Below are positions 28,601 to 43,900 of a stretch of DNA of 64,000 nucleotides, piece after piece (within the stretch, counting starts at the first letter, position 1; each line of letters starts with the position of its first letter). Source of the stretch: Lingula anatina. Taxonomy: Eukaryota > Brachiopoda > Lingulata > Lingulida > Lingulidae. The stretch spans positions 232,063 through 296,062 of the forward strand of contig NW_019775582.1 of NCBI RefSeq assembly GCF_001039355.2, written 5' to 3'. The notes under the pieces were generated by a model that saw nothing but the letters and a program-made list of their open reading frames with translations, did no database searches and was not told where the DNA came from. The position numbers and the translations under genes are program-made.

Positions 28601-31600
28601 TATTTGTCACAGTACTTGGCAAGAGCCATGTGTGTCTCTACAGTGCTTTTATCATTGGAAGAATCTTCTTCATAAATATCTACAGCCTCTTTGATATACT
28701 GGTATCCTCTGTCTACAAGACCATTGATGATCTGGAACAATATTGAAAAACATAGCCAGTGCTCTGTGTTCAAAATATACTCACACATGTATGCACAAAT
28801 TTTCAACTGACCCCCAGAAAAAAAAAACGCACAAACGCACATATATTACTTCAAGCTATTAATTTTAAACAAATGCAATGAAGAGGGTCTATCAATGCAA
28901 TTCAAAATAGGTGTATGTCATAACAGACTGCAGTAAGTACTGTGAAAACAATGGTTTACCTCTTGCATGTCTGCATTCTGCATGGAGCAGCTGGCTGCTT
29001 CTACCAATTTTTGGATATCTCTGGGTGACACCGAGCTGAAGTCTGGCAGTGAAAGAAGACTAGATGTCACAGAGTCAAAGATGTTGCCCTGAAGAACCAG
29101 ATGTCTCCTTGTTAAAACATTGGACTCTTTCACCAGTTTATGATCCCGTTTTCTTTCTGAAATGAAATTTTAGATACTACTTATATGAAAATAAACTAGA
29201 AAGCACTCTGGGAGGTGCAAACCCCCACCAAGGCAAAAAGTAAAAAAAATAACTAATTTAAAAATAACCCATAAATGAAATGGCAACAAAACTGTTACAT
29301 GCACAGAGATGAAAGGGCCAGCTTTTAAATTCTTCTTTTTTTTTCAGAAAAGAGACATCAGTGACAACAAAACTGGCATATGTACAAACATAGAGACTTA
29401 AATCAACACAAGGTTAAACAATACACAAAGTAAATTAGTTTTCTGTTAAACCAGACAAAAGAAATAAATTGGTAAAGTATTTGACTGACTGAAACTTTTC
29501 AGCACTTTTTTTCCAAATAGATCTAGTATTGGTTTGCTAAGCAGAAAAAATTTCCTATGAGACTGACCATAACATTAAGCTGTTATGCTTATTTGTTTAA
29601 TACACAAAAATGTACCGAAATGTTTACAATGCATCATGCTTGCTGACAAACTTATCCCTTTTGTCTCGTTTTTCTTTAACATAATTCTATTAAAGCTGAA
29701 CCTGGCAGCATTAAATGTACCTAGAAGTCCCAGAGCTCCTAGCACTGGGGACAAAGTAGCACTGGCATCCATGGTAACCTCAGTGATTTTGTTGTGCAAC
29801 TTTGCATAGCAGTGGTAAAACTGAATCAGGACAGGGCTTTCACTCAGACTCTTCACTTCCTACAACAAAATTAATGATATAATATGTTAATATCAGATAC
29901 TTCATGTATGTATGTATTAATGTCTGTAGTCGTGTAAATACTGGCACACCCACATTTGCACAAAACAGAAGGTGAATTGCAATATTTTTAAATGGTTGAA
30001 CATAAAATTAGTTATTCACATTTTAACGACCCAAGATTTATATCTTTTCCATCCAACTCCATTTAACTATACAGTGAGCATGAATTTTATCAACTTAAAG
30101 TGTACTTTTAACAGAACCTAAAATGTCACTTAACAGATTCAATGATTTTGAGTTTTTTCTTGGCCACTGGGAAGTTGTGTTGCTCCACAGCACTCTCTGC
30201 CTGAGCTAGGATAAACTGTAGTCTCTTTTCTCTGAATTTGTCTTCTTCCTCAAACTCCTCCTGAACCGAGGACAGCTTGTGGCAGAGTTGGTCTACATAC
30301 AAACAACTGAAAAGGGAAATAGGGTACCAGTAATGAATGGGTCAGAAAAAGATGATCGCAATCGAAAGGGATTAAAAATGAAAAATTACAAAATTATGAA
30401 AGTTGTGAATGGTAAAAGTAAGTTATCTAACTAATCTAATAAACGTATATGGATAGTGGAAATAGAGATGGCTTGAAAGCAAATAAAACTTGAATACCTT
30501 CAAATATCTTCAATGTAAAAATGCAATATGCTTAAATACTACTTTTCAAAATTTCATTCTTATGTGCTAGATATTAAATCAAAATGGTCCTGATATAGCC
30601 CACTGTTTTTGTCAAATGCTGCACAGACTACAACCTTACTTCCAGACTTCCACAATTTTACACTAGTGAACAGTTATAATGACAGACTGCAATGCTAGCA
30701 CTGGCCCAATGCCAAATGTCAGGTAAAATAAACTAAGGTCTGTAAAATTTCTAAAGTAACTTTTTTTTTGTTTGTTTTTTGCTTTGGTCTGCCAGGCCAG
30801 CACATTCTCTCTCTGGTATCCCGAGGGACCAAGAGTTTTATTAAAAGTTAATGGCACAGATATGAATTATCTTGCAGAGTCAAAGAATCAACTGACTAGA
30901 AAATCTCACCGGTTTGTAACAATATCATCCCAGATATTGCACGGCTCCACAATGGGATCTGGTGATCTCGTCTGCCATCTTGTCACCAAACTTAGAGCAG
31001 CTTGGGAGTCTTGGAAGGTGTCTGAATAGGAAAATAAACCTTTTTAATTCATGAAAAAATAATGAGCTCCAAATGTAGACATACACGTTTGGACCATGGT
31101 TAAGAGTTGTCTGTGATAAAAAATCAAGTCCTGAGGTAGATTTATTTGGGCCATGGTCAAAGTTGTATTCACAGTTGAAAAGTCTATAATGATAGAACAG
31201 CAGCTGAAATTGCTTAAGTTTGAATGCAGTTACAGACTAGATTTTATAAATAGAAACCCTAATGGTAAAATTAAACCATATATTAAATAAAATCACTTCT
31301 CTGCAAAAGAACATGAACAAATGAAAATAGCTCATTCTGACAATGTCTAGATAATTTAGTCTTACCTTCATTGCTCACAAAATCTAAAAATTCTTGCATT
31401 TCTGTCAGTTTTTGAAGGATCTGTAATTTTCCAATTCTGGTGGTAGTCATCAATGTGTCAATACTGCCCCAATCCTAAAATCAGAGAATATAGAAAAAAA
31501 CTTTTCTGTAGACATAAGACTATTTCACCTAACTTCCAACTGAATGGCTAAACAAAATGAAAATTAAGATAAACTTATAACATCAATTATACTAATAATA

Positions 31601-31860
31601 TTAATTATTTGATATATCAAGAAAACTTTCAACTACGGAGATTATCCTTCGTATAATTCCACCCAAGGAGGTGTAATATAGACCTGACATTGTCAAAACG
31701 ACAGAGATAAGAATAATGCTGTAAAAGTAGACCCCCCTTCCCCTGTATTTTCAGTTGCTTAAACACTAAAACATATTTAAGCAAATATACAAAATGTGAC
31801 AATTTGATAACAATCCCTGATGATGATGATGATGACCAGAACTACTTAATATATATATAT

Positions 31861-31945
<85 letters not shown>

Positions 31946-34900
31946 TAATTAAGACCACAGTGGGTTCCACACCTGAAGGAATGTCTTGAATACAATGCTG
32001 GTGTAGTGCCTGGCTCTCGCATAGTCTTCTTGGAACAAGTACAGTAAAGCCAGTTCCTCACTATAGCGGGCCTGCAACAAGTGGTATAAAACCATTATTA
32101 ATGCATGTATGCACTAGCATGTAAGTGCATGTGTACATATATGTTTTATTAACATATATGAATGTTTGCAAGCATCTACTTGTGTAAGTTCAGTGCTTAC
32201 AGCTGTAGATGAAATGGTTTTATACAGACTAGAAATTACAAATATTTGTATCTGAAGAAAAAAATCAAAAGTTAAATCTGCAGTAATACAAACCAGGAAC
32301 TGAAATAGACACTCAAAAATTCAGACACAAAGCACTTGTTACTGTAATGTTCAATGAACCATGGGAGCAGTAGGTTCTATTTATGAATAAACTGAATATT
32401 CTGGTGACTAATTTGTACTCACTTCCAAAAATATTTTCTGTTCCTCTACGTTCATGGAATTATCTACAAAATCCAGCATGTCCTGCTGGTCTTCATTGCC
32501 CTGCAGCAATAGTTTCACCTTGCTTCTTAAAATGTATGGCAGGTAATGTTCCTAGAATTTTTACAGACAAATATGTTATTTAATGTAAAATTTGAAAACT
32601 AATTTGACACACAAATGACACAAAAGCATTTAAAAGAGGATAACAATTCCACATATGCTATTTAAGATATGCAATTTACAAAACTGATGAAAACTATTTC
32701 AAAAATGTTGTAAAATACACAAAAACCAATTTTCACATACACAATAAGAAAAGCAACATTAAAATTATTTAGAAAATGATAATGAAATTATCAACCTGGT
32801 AGTAAGCATCTTCCCATATTTTATTGAGTCCTGTCTCTTCCAATCCCTCAATGCAGTCCATGGCTTCAGTGCCCAGCTCCTCCCAAGACATCAGCTGGTC
32901 AACACACAGCAGGTAGGCATCTACCCAAAGCTCTTGCTCCAAACCATCTGGCTCTCCATCCGTCCAAGAGTCACATTGTCGAGCCTAAATGCATAAATAA
33001 ATATATACAATATGGTAAATCTACAAAGTCAGTCATACTGTCAAACCTAAATACATGTATAATAATGAGTACAACAAATTCTGCATTCCACACAGAAAAT
33101 AAAGCTTCATTTCAGATTTTAAAAAATACCTCTCTGTAGAGATGTGAGGCAGTCTTGTAGTCTCTTCTTGACTCAGCTTCCAGTGCATCTTGGGTAATTT
33201 TCTTGGTACCTATCTTACTGCTGAAGATGCCTCGTACAACATCAAAATCCCCCAGTGACTTATATAATCTGTAAATATGGAAAAATGTATTTCTAATTTC
33301 ATGCATATGATATCAAAGCCATGTTATCATTTAAGATAAACTGTTAAAACATTCTGAATATAAAATTAGTCATATTTAAAATAAGTTTTTTCTGCTAATT
33401 GAAAATTTTTCAATCAAACTTCTGTCAGGCAAACTCAGCAAAGTCAATATAATTCAACATGTGCAACAAAGAGTGCACCTAAGAGAATCAAACCTGTTAT
33501 ATTTCAAATATTTGAGCCATGGCAAGTTGTGCAATACAAAAGATCTGCCACTGGGTAAAAATGATTGCAGTCCCTAAAGTAGCCTTTATGAACAGTTCAA
33601 TGAATCATCCTACCTTGCCAGTTCCAGCCACGTACTGGTCTCTTGAGATGGTACTGTAGCACTGGTCCGGGCTCTCTTGGCTGGTCTTCTCTCAATGCTG
33701 CCATCTCTGATCAGCTGCTCTTCCAACAACACAATTCCTGAATTAAATGTGAAATGCTCTAACGTGATTACCTTGTTTTGTTGATTTGTTTTTCTCATTA
33801 CCTGCCTCTTATTATAACATGGTTATTTGTTTGTATGCCTGTTGCCAGGAGAACTAAAAGCATGTTCTTTCTTCCCAGGTTAAACCAAATCTGTATACAG
33901 TATTTTCAATATCATCAGTCAGTCCGTCACATTTCAGCCAAGCAAAAATCAACCACAGCAAAGTAACGCTGGAGACAGTGACTTACAAAACAAAATTGAT
34001 ACAGTTGTACAACATGGAATGTGAACTGATAATACACCTATACATTATACACCAAAAAACTTATATATAGACATTTACTGGGTACCATATATACGCGTGT
34101 GTGTGCGTGTGCGTGTGTGCATGTGTGCGTGTGTGTGTGTGTGTGTATGAAGATAACCTGTGTTTAGCTTTGAAAATAGCATTTTTTTTACACCAATTCC
34201 AAAGCAGGTGACCTTAAACTAAGACACACTGATCCAATGAATTAAAATCAAGATAAACTTTTGACCAAAATTATTTTGTGATACTGGGGATGTAATGTCC
34301 CATGACACAGACCTAAGGGTTGCTGCATGCTGATCAAGCTGGCTGTGTCCACTGCTGAAGGTTCCAGTTTCAGCCTTCCAGAGTTGTTGTATACAATGTT
34401 CTACAATGAGTGAATAAAGAAATCTAATTGTTGATAAAATATAAAAGCCTGATGTTGGCAAAAAATGTTTTTCTACTGAATGTTTAATGCCAAAAAACTG
34501 TACTTAATACACAATTGTGTTAACTTCTTAATTTATCTTGTACCAGTGTTACAAAAAACACAATAAACCATGCTTTGAACTATGCAAGATATTACTGAAA
34601 TTCATCGTTTCCAAATTCTAAGCAACCTGACTTTCTATCATCAAATTCAACATAAGACTTACGTGTAAAGAAACAAGGCCTAACAAATGGAATATTTGAA
34701 ACAATTCAGCAAACCATCAAATTATCATACCTCAACACATCCAATGAAAGGTGAAAAATACTGTGTTGAAGAATCCAACATGGCGTTGAGAGATCTACTT
34801 ATCTGCGCCATCATCTCTGTGGTCTCTCTCTCTGTCTTTACTTGATCCAACTCGGAGAAAATTGCTCTGAACAAAGCACTAAAGAGCATCTTTGCCAGAG

Positions 34901-37900
34901 TATTGTCCCGCTAAAATAAAACATCATGTCCTTAAATGAACTAAAAACAAAATTTATCTTCAAGGACATATCAGGGGTTGTGAATGCATAGAGAAATTAA
35001 CACTTCGAGAAAATAGTTACTCATTCCATTTCAAACAATATGTATTATACAGTTTTATCAAATTATCACCAAAACTTCCAAAGGACAAGAATATGGCAAA
35101 GTTATATATCATCAATAGATGGGAACACCTGTGCTAATGCTTGCAGTGGGGCTATAACATAGGAATATTTAATCTGGATATCGGGAAGATCCCCAGTCCG
35201 GTACTTTCTGTACATTGTCACTTGTGCTTCTCGTCTCAGTTTCTGCTCTTTCAGGGCTTCCTACAAAAGATGTAAAAAATGTTTTAAAAAACCAGCTTCC
35301 ATTTCTAAAAAAAAAATGGCCATGCTTTTTACTATGACATACAAAAACTTTAGACTTTGTTACTTTGAATAATTATAAAATAACCACATGAGCTAAGATA
35401 AATATTTTGACCAAATATTGATGGATAATGCACCCACCATTTGTTTTTATATACACATAAGATTTTACCACTCACTGACAAAGCATTTTAATTATTGAAA
35501 AACATAATCAGTTTTTTTTTTTTTTTTTGCTGGAGTATATATATATATATATATATCATCAATATATATATATATATATACACACTCCAGCAAAATATAC
35601 ATATGTTTCTAATATGTTTTTAGAAAAGAAAATATGTGGTCTCATATAATACAATGACCACTAAATAAGAACCACCCTCTTACCTGTCTCATTGCTTGCA
35701 ATCTGATGTTCTTCTTAGCAAAATATGTACTCCTGGCTCTTTGATCTTTCAAAAACCTCCTTTTCAAATTTTGAATCTCCTCTTTCTCAGAGTCATCTAA
35801 GAAGCCAATTAATTGAGGTTGTAAAATACAATGCATTCATGTCTGTGCAGATGCTTTTATCAGAAAAAGTGTCAACCATGATAATATAGTCTTAATACAA
35901 GCTCACCACACAGAGGTGTATATTGTATTAAAATAAATGTTTTCCAAAAGTCAATGGGTACAGCTTGAAAAGTTATGAACCAATTATTTACTTCTTAACA
36001 ATCACAAAATGTTTCACACCTTCTCTTGAATCTGTGAAGTCAGTGCCTTCCATTTTCAACCTCCCCTTGCCAAACTCTGGACCAGTCTTCTTGTAGCGCT
36101 TTTTCTTTGGCGTCTGATTCTCATTCGCGGTCCCCACATTGAAAAGCAGGGAGGACTGAGTCTCCATAGACTGAGTACTGTATTCAGCAAAAGTATCCAG
36201 ACTACTTTGCGTCAACCAATTGTAGGGAGCTTTTACAGCACCTGAATAAAGTTCACTCAGCATAAAAATTTGTGCACTTACAATTTTCAAAGACCACAAT
36301 AATATTAACCAAGGTAATATTATTTGATAACAATAAAAATAACTCTCATAGATAAAAATGTACCCAAAGCCTACTTCAAGTACTTTTTTAATGTTTTTAA
36401 AAATATTAATTAGCACCTCTACCTTGTGTTGGTGTAAACTGTTGTATTTCCTGTGTGGCACGTACACCTACAAAACTGTCATCAAAACTTCCTGACTGGG
36501 TCCCATCTGCCAGAGAAAACTGCGTCTCAGCAAACAATGGTGTCATGGCAGCATGCCTTTGCTTCCACGAAGAACGCACAACAAAATCCTACAATATCAA
36601 GGCAGCTTCTGATTAGAAGACTAATCAATCATTTACATCTTTTCAAACATACAATGTTTCACGCCCAAGAAACTTCCGAGTTGTTGCATTGCATAATAAA
36701 CAAATTTCTGTCTCAATTTTTAACTTTGAAAAAAGTTTGGAGTGACTTTTTAACTAGACCATTTCACTGCAACTTTGCTAGAAAAGTTTCACTGCAATTT
36801 TGCTGGAAGAGCTTTTGCCAGAGAGCTTTCTTTCACTGAAAAAAAATACCAACTAGCAAAGCTGAAACAGCAATCAACCGTGCCATATGCAATTCATATA
36901 CTTATCATTTTCCTAAATTTTAAGATACCAAAGACTTTAAATTACATACCTCAAAAGGGCAATCATCCAATGGATGTTCAAAGATCTCTCTGTTATAATC
37001 TGGGCTTTTGGATGTCATCTCAAGTATGAAGTTGGTTGCGTAGCTGAGGTAACTAGATTCAACAGAGGGAGAATACATTGCTTCCAGCATGGCAACCATT
37101 CTCTCCAATGTTCCTGCTGGAAGTCTGGACTCATGACTCCAGAAATTCATAACCCTTAACCTGCAAAATTAAAAAATAAATTAGTCACTTTAAAATCTCA
37201 TTACATAAAAGATGTTATATAAGTGAAAAGGATATCATGGTCAAATACACTTACTAAAAGGTGAAGAAGAGATATGATTCAGGAAATTTTATGTATCACA
37301 TGACTTCTATTTTCTACAAAACACTGCATATACCAATGTCTCATAAACCCAAAACAAACAACAAAATTATCATCTGCACTAGACCATTTCTTAAATCTGA
37401 TATCAGATATTACTTATGAGATCACGTATGTCTTACTTAAATAAGATGCCCATAAAATATAAAAGTTTATTACTACAAATGTTACAATTGATTCTAAAAT
37501 TAGCCTTTGCCATCTTCCTTTTGCATTTTCAGTCTTAGAGTGTCCTTTTATTTCTATGATTGATCACCAAAAGTAGTCACCTGAGTCCCAGATCTTTGTC
37601 AGACATGCCGTTTAGCAACGCATCCTTGGTCCTACTCATAATCTGGTGTACTGTGGCATTGTTTTCATCTCTACAAATACGTTTAGTTCAATTTTGGTAT
37701 AAGACAGCAAAGTTGTCAAATTAAAAGATACTAATATCATCATGACAACAAGAGATAGTTTCAAGAAAAATATGATTTCTTGTTGCTTGCTTACTTAATA
37801 GATAAATGTACAACATCTTGCTCTTATAAATAGGTAATATTCATACATACAATGTTCCATGATAATCTTTAAAATAACTGTCTGGAGTACCGAAAAAAAA

Positions 37901-40900
37901 GATATTAGTCCACCTTTGCCTTTTTACCCCAAAAATTACCTGTAGTTGTCGTATATCCACATAAGTATGTCATACATCAGACCTCTGCAAGGCATGCTGG
38001 GGCTGCTGGAGAAAGCTGTCACTGCCGGCAGAAAGTAAAGAACCTCATCTGGCTGCAACCTCCTAAGAAGCTCATTGACTATCTTCAGACAAACTGCTTG
38101 TGTGCTGTCATCTCTGCAAAGAAATCAGACCAAGTTTGTCATTGTCAAACTGCCTGGTATATCAAGTAACTTTCTACTATAAATTAATACAATATAAATG
38201 ACTCCACACTGAATAAAAAATATTAAGTTTATTTTTAATGCAAGACAAAAAACAAGAATTTTATTAAAACAACCCCAAAAAAGAACCCCAAAATGCTACT
38301 TTTTATTAAAGCAACCCCCAAAACACTGAAACAAGAATAACACTTTACAAATTGAACCCATAAACAGAGGTAAAAACTCAAGACCTGCATGAACAAAACC
38401 ATAAAAATCAAACACCCTAATAACATCATAAAATAGGTAATAATACACATATATTCCTTATTGTGTGATACCTGTGAGTGAGCATAGTAAGCAGCCCCTT
38501 ATTCTTCAGCTCTATGAAAGCATTCTCCATGTTCTGGACCCTGGAACTGATCACCTCAAGACAATGTCTCTTGTATTCTCCATGAAGACGAGGAAGCATA
38601 AACAGCAGCTTGTTCATAAATCTGTAAATTCAAGTGCTACTATTAGTTACATCCCGAATACACTTTTCTATCATCTTTTGTATAGGCTCCATAAAGCTTT
38701 AACTTGCATAAGTTAAAGCAGGATCAACAATTTGCAACATATTTTGTCAAGAGGTTGACCAAATTAAAGCACAAATTCATTCTATTTTCATGCATCCACT
38801 TACAATTAGTTCATCTGAACTGAATCCTCAAAAATTAGGGGAAGGGATGAGACATAATACACATGCATGCATACTCATGTGCACACACACACCCACACAT
38901 ACACAAAAAGACAAACACAAAAGTACTTCCCTTCTTCCCTAAACCCATACAAGTATACATAAACATGTAAGTATCATTACACAACACACCTTTCTGCAAT
39001 TGGTTTATGGTGTAGATGCATCTTGTATACACACAACATGTAAGTGTCTGGATTGGATTGCTGGAGAGAGGAGAGCACAGAATGCAGGTGGTTGACATAT
39101 TCCTCCTTGAAATCTTTATCGTGCTGGTCCAGGTCTTGCAGACACATGCCCACTACTTCTGCAGCAGCAGCTGAACTTGTTTTCCAATAGCTGCCCATAT
39201 TGGATGCCAAGGCTTTGTAAAACCTTAAAATATTGTAAAAGTGAAATTATTTCAGATAATCAAATTTCTCAGACAATACTGTAAAAGAAACTTTTTTTCA
39301 TTTTTTATTTTCAAATTAAGTGACTGTTGTTGGTGCAAGTATGCCTGAAACGTGCTGAAAAGTAGAGAGAGATTGTTATAATCTCAAAATCAGAGTCTAT
39401 ATACCATCTAAATCTGCCCAAAATCAGCAAGTAGCCCCTCAGGACCATAACTTTGCAACTGGGCTTACAAGATTTAATTTAATTTTTGAAACACATTTGA
39501 GGAATCACAGAGGCCTATGGCCATAGGTTTGAGAGTATATCCTTAGACCCTTAGTCCTAAAACATTATAATTCATATGCATGGAATATTGAATGTGCTGA
39601 AATTAGTCTTGAAGATGGAAGCTGCTCTGACAACATCAAGTTGGAGGATATTAAACATGCACACATCAATAGATAATTTAAACCTTACTTTTCCCTGTCA
39701 ACCTCAGAAGTATAAGAGTAAGCTGGCAGTTTATTGGCCAGAAATACTCCAACCATCTGCACGCCTGCTGTGTTGGTTTTGCTCTTGGGGTCACGGTCAC
39801 TGAAGTTGTCATAGATGATTCTGAAATGAATAAAGATACTGATATGTATTACATCTCCGATATCAGTTATACAAATATTTTAAAGTTCTAGTCAACACTG
39901 TTACTTCTTTTCTGCCATTCAGAATCTGCTAACATTATAAAAACAAACATATATGCATGAGTTTTCAATGGTTCTTTTACAGTATGCTGATGAGTCAAAG
40001 CACAGATTTTATTAAGTGCATCAGGTTTTTAAGACTTCATAAACACAAGGGATATAATTTACTCCAAATCATCTGCCACAGCATTTCATATGATTGGACT
40101 TTCTGAAATTCATCTTGTATTGAGTTTTTATAAAGAAGGAGAAACTGTTTACTTTGTTGGCATATCAAATCTGCCCTTCCAGCACTCCACCAAGGTTTTC
40201 AGAAGCTCAAGGTTTCTTCGGAATATCTGCCTGGTGTCATGGTTAACATTCCTCACCACAAACTCAACAAGCCGGCTTGCCATAGCCCTGTCCATTGCAG
40301 TGTCCTAGAATAACATACACATTTTATAATTCACCCTTGCATACACATGGTGGATGTGTGCTCATATCCCACGTGTGAGTCATATTTTAGACTATTATAA
40401 TTTTTTTTTTAATAATAAACAGGTATATATTTATTCAGGCCACCATGGTTTAACCCCAATCTTCACCTTTCTTACCTGTGGTACAGCCACACTAGACCAG
40501 GATAACACAGTGACCATAATATCCACTACATAATAGTTCAGGCCTTCATCCGGCATATCCCTCACCATCAGCTGGACCAGTGGACCCAGCCAAAACTTGG
40601 CATATGGTGCAAATACCTATAACGAATCATATAAAAATTGGCCATAGATTGAAACAACAGGTGAATGGGATTTTAAGAGAAAAGTTCATATCCCAAAGCA
40701 TAGGCAGGCATAGATTACTGAAAAAAATGTTGACAGTCGCATTGTAAGAATCTAGAATATTGTGCCATAGAAAAAATTAGTATTTTTTCCAGAAATACAC
40801 AATTACCAGTTTTAAATTCTTATCATTTCAACCAAATACTTTGGAACACATCTGATATTTGGGATAGAAAATTAAAAGAACAGTTAATTTTTTTTAAATT

Positions 40901-43900
40901 GCTTACTTCTTCTGCATTGAGAATCAACTTTGCAATGAACAGTTTGACATTAATGTGTGTGGTGGTAGAGTTCATCTTGTCACGCAGATACTTCATCCAG
41001 GGAGGTACATCTAGAGGATTGGACACCTGCAGTGGATGTAAAGAAAGGGTTACGAAACAAGAGGACAAAACACAAAGTTGCCAACTCTTTGCAATTCCTC
41101 ATATTATGTGCATTTAAAGCACTGTTTTTAATGGATTTAAAGTTTTTTGATATTATCCTAATTTATCATATAATAATTATTTATGAACCTACCACATCTG
41201 GTGTGATCTTGTTCCTTTGCATGTGTTTCAGCAATGCAGTCATGGCAGTCATACATTCATGTTGATTCAGCTCATCCATTTCTATCTCTTCATAGTCTGC
41301 TTCTGCAGGCACTGCTGCTTCCTGCAGGTACACAACTAGGTCATTTTTTATGTCAAGGAAAAAAGTTCTGTAACTAACTAATAAAATAATGTAAGAGGGT
41401 CATATATATATATAATAATAATAAACATGGTTAGTTGGTCAGACTATTTGAGGCTGACAATTCATTTTTTAATTTAAAAAAAATACACTATATGTCGGGA
41501 TTATATAATTTGTACTTCAGGAAAAAGTATGACAATGCTCTTTTGACACCACTTACTTTGAAAAAAAAGAGACAGACAGACACAGATCTTTGAACAATCC
41601 CATATACGTGGGAGAGTGATCACATACATACCTCAGATACTGCCCTCTGTCTTGTTCTAGGTGGCACAGGCTCACTCCTCTCCCCCTGAAAAACAAGGCA
41701 AAAAATGGAGAATCACAAATTTTTAGGCTTTTTAATATATTATTATAAATGGATTAGTACATAATATATAAATCAGTGCACAACATAACCGATTTCAAAC
41801 TGGAGAAGCATAAGTCCACCATACAACATTAGCATCCTTAAATGGAGTAACAAAAAAGAAACACTATAAATCAATAAATTGTAAAAATACATAATAGAAA
41901 AGACTTACCTGTAATGATCCAGAGTAGTCATAAGCAGAGACGTCCTCACTGAGACTACTGTCAGCAAGGTACTGGGAGGCCAGGTAATGGACAGAAGACT
42001 CTGCGGAATCCTGGGAATTCCCATCCCCCTGGGCTCCTGCTTCACTTCTGATTGACACAAACCTCTTCTTGCGCTGTGGCAAAGACTGATAACAGGGAAA
42101 ATGATAACTTTTTCACAATCTTTTTCTGTCAACAGAGATACCAGCATCAAAACTAAAGTACATAAAATATAACTGATATAATTTTGACTTGAATTAATTC
42201 TTCTACATACTTCACAGTTGTGCGTACTTACCGTAATCTCTATTTCAAATAAGTACTTTCTGTTTTGGTCCACTATGTTGTCCAAAAGAAAATCACCCTG
42301 AAAAAATCATTCAAAAGACTCAATAACAAAGAATGTATATAACCAGTTACTGAATATGAGATACATACAAATATCAAAAATACAAAATCTGACAAAAGAC
42401 TCAGGCAAATAGTTTAAACATGGTTAAATATCATAATAAATATCATAATAAACAACAAAGCATCACAATAAATGGCAAATTAAAAATGAAAAAAAATGTA
42501 TGTACTTTGTATATCATTCAGTTTAGCCACATGTACATTATTCTGTGTGTGCCTTTTTTAGTAGAATTTGAATTTATTTGACAACATTTAATACGCCAGG
42601 AATACCTTAGCAAGATCCTCTTTGAAGAGAAGTCCAGTGTAAAACTTCATTTCAGTCTGAGTGCAGGTGATAATGGCCATGAGAGCATTGTAAGCTGCAC
42701 AGTGGTACTGTCTCCTCAGTTCAGGAAGCCTCTTTTCTCCTCTCACATCCTCCTTTTTAGCCTCATGTGCTGCCCTGATGGGAAAAAACTAACACTGGTG
42801 TCCAATATCCCTTGACCAAAGAGAAGTATAATAAAACTTAAGAAATTAAATACTTAATTATACCATTATAGCTTACTTGGTAACTGCTGTTGTCATCTCC
42901 TTCCCAGTTTCAACCTTTCCACCACAATATTTCAGATTGATCTTTGAATTTTTGCTGTTCACCTCCTCTTTGGGGAAGCTGGAGTACATGACTTCCACCA
43001 GTTCAAAGCAGCAAAGTTTTAATGTGAGCAGTCTTTCTATTTCACTCTCTGAACTCTGAAAAAGAGGACATCTTTATGAAAGGTAGTTATGTGTGCCAGC
43101 AGTGTAAATGGCAATTTACAATTGAGAAAATAGTCATTTTTCTGTCTTCTATCTACATACTTACTACATGTTTGGTGGGTTAGCAAAGTGTGTTTTTGTG
43201 CGTGCGTGCGTGCATGTGTGTGTGCAAGCATAGGTGTGTGCACGCATGGTGCATGTTTGCATTTGTAAGCAAGAAATAGAGAAAAGGAATAATTTAATTT
43301 AAATTTGTTTAATATTTTTCAGATGTTTTCACAGAACACTTCTCTAGCCTACCTTGGACAGTTTTGCACTCAGAGTATCTGTGATGAATTTGATGTGGTC
43401 CACATAGAACTCACTAAGAGAAGACTGGTGACACAATCTCAACAGTGGTACACACACACGGCTTAATGTTGAACGACGGATTTCATTGGGAAATAAACCT
43501 TCTTTGGTAAATATATTGAAGGGAACATCTAGAGCAGCCTTCTGATGGCCTGTAGGAAGCCTGCAATGAGAAATATAATAAATGCTAAAGTAATTTTAAC
43601 TAAATCTTATCAAAATTTCATAAATAACAGGAAATTCTTTGAAAATTCATAAAACACTTGTAATTTCTAAAAACCAAGATAAATGGGAAGATAAGGACAG
43701 GTTTAAGAGTATTACAAAACTGGATTTCTACTAAAGTCAACTGAAATTGATGATATGCTTTTCAAATACTTCTTGTAAAATTTTCAGTAAGGATGGAAGA
43801 CTGTCAATCAAGATGAACAACTGACATCCTTGACATAAAGTTGCTGGGATATCATTTAAAAAATTTCACCAAATGGAAAACAAAAACATGAAACCTCTTA

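Noticed and set aside
31804-32061. Tyrosine/isoleucine-repeat open frames on both strands
   Set aside because: These are translations of the TA microsatellite; the real PRKDC exon 31973-32071 uses another frame.
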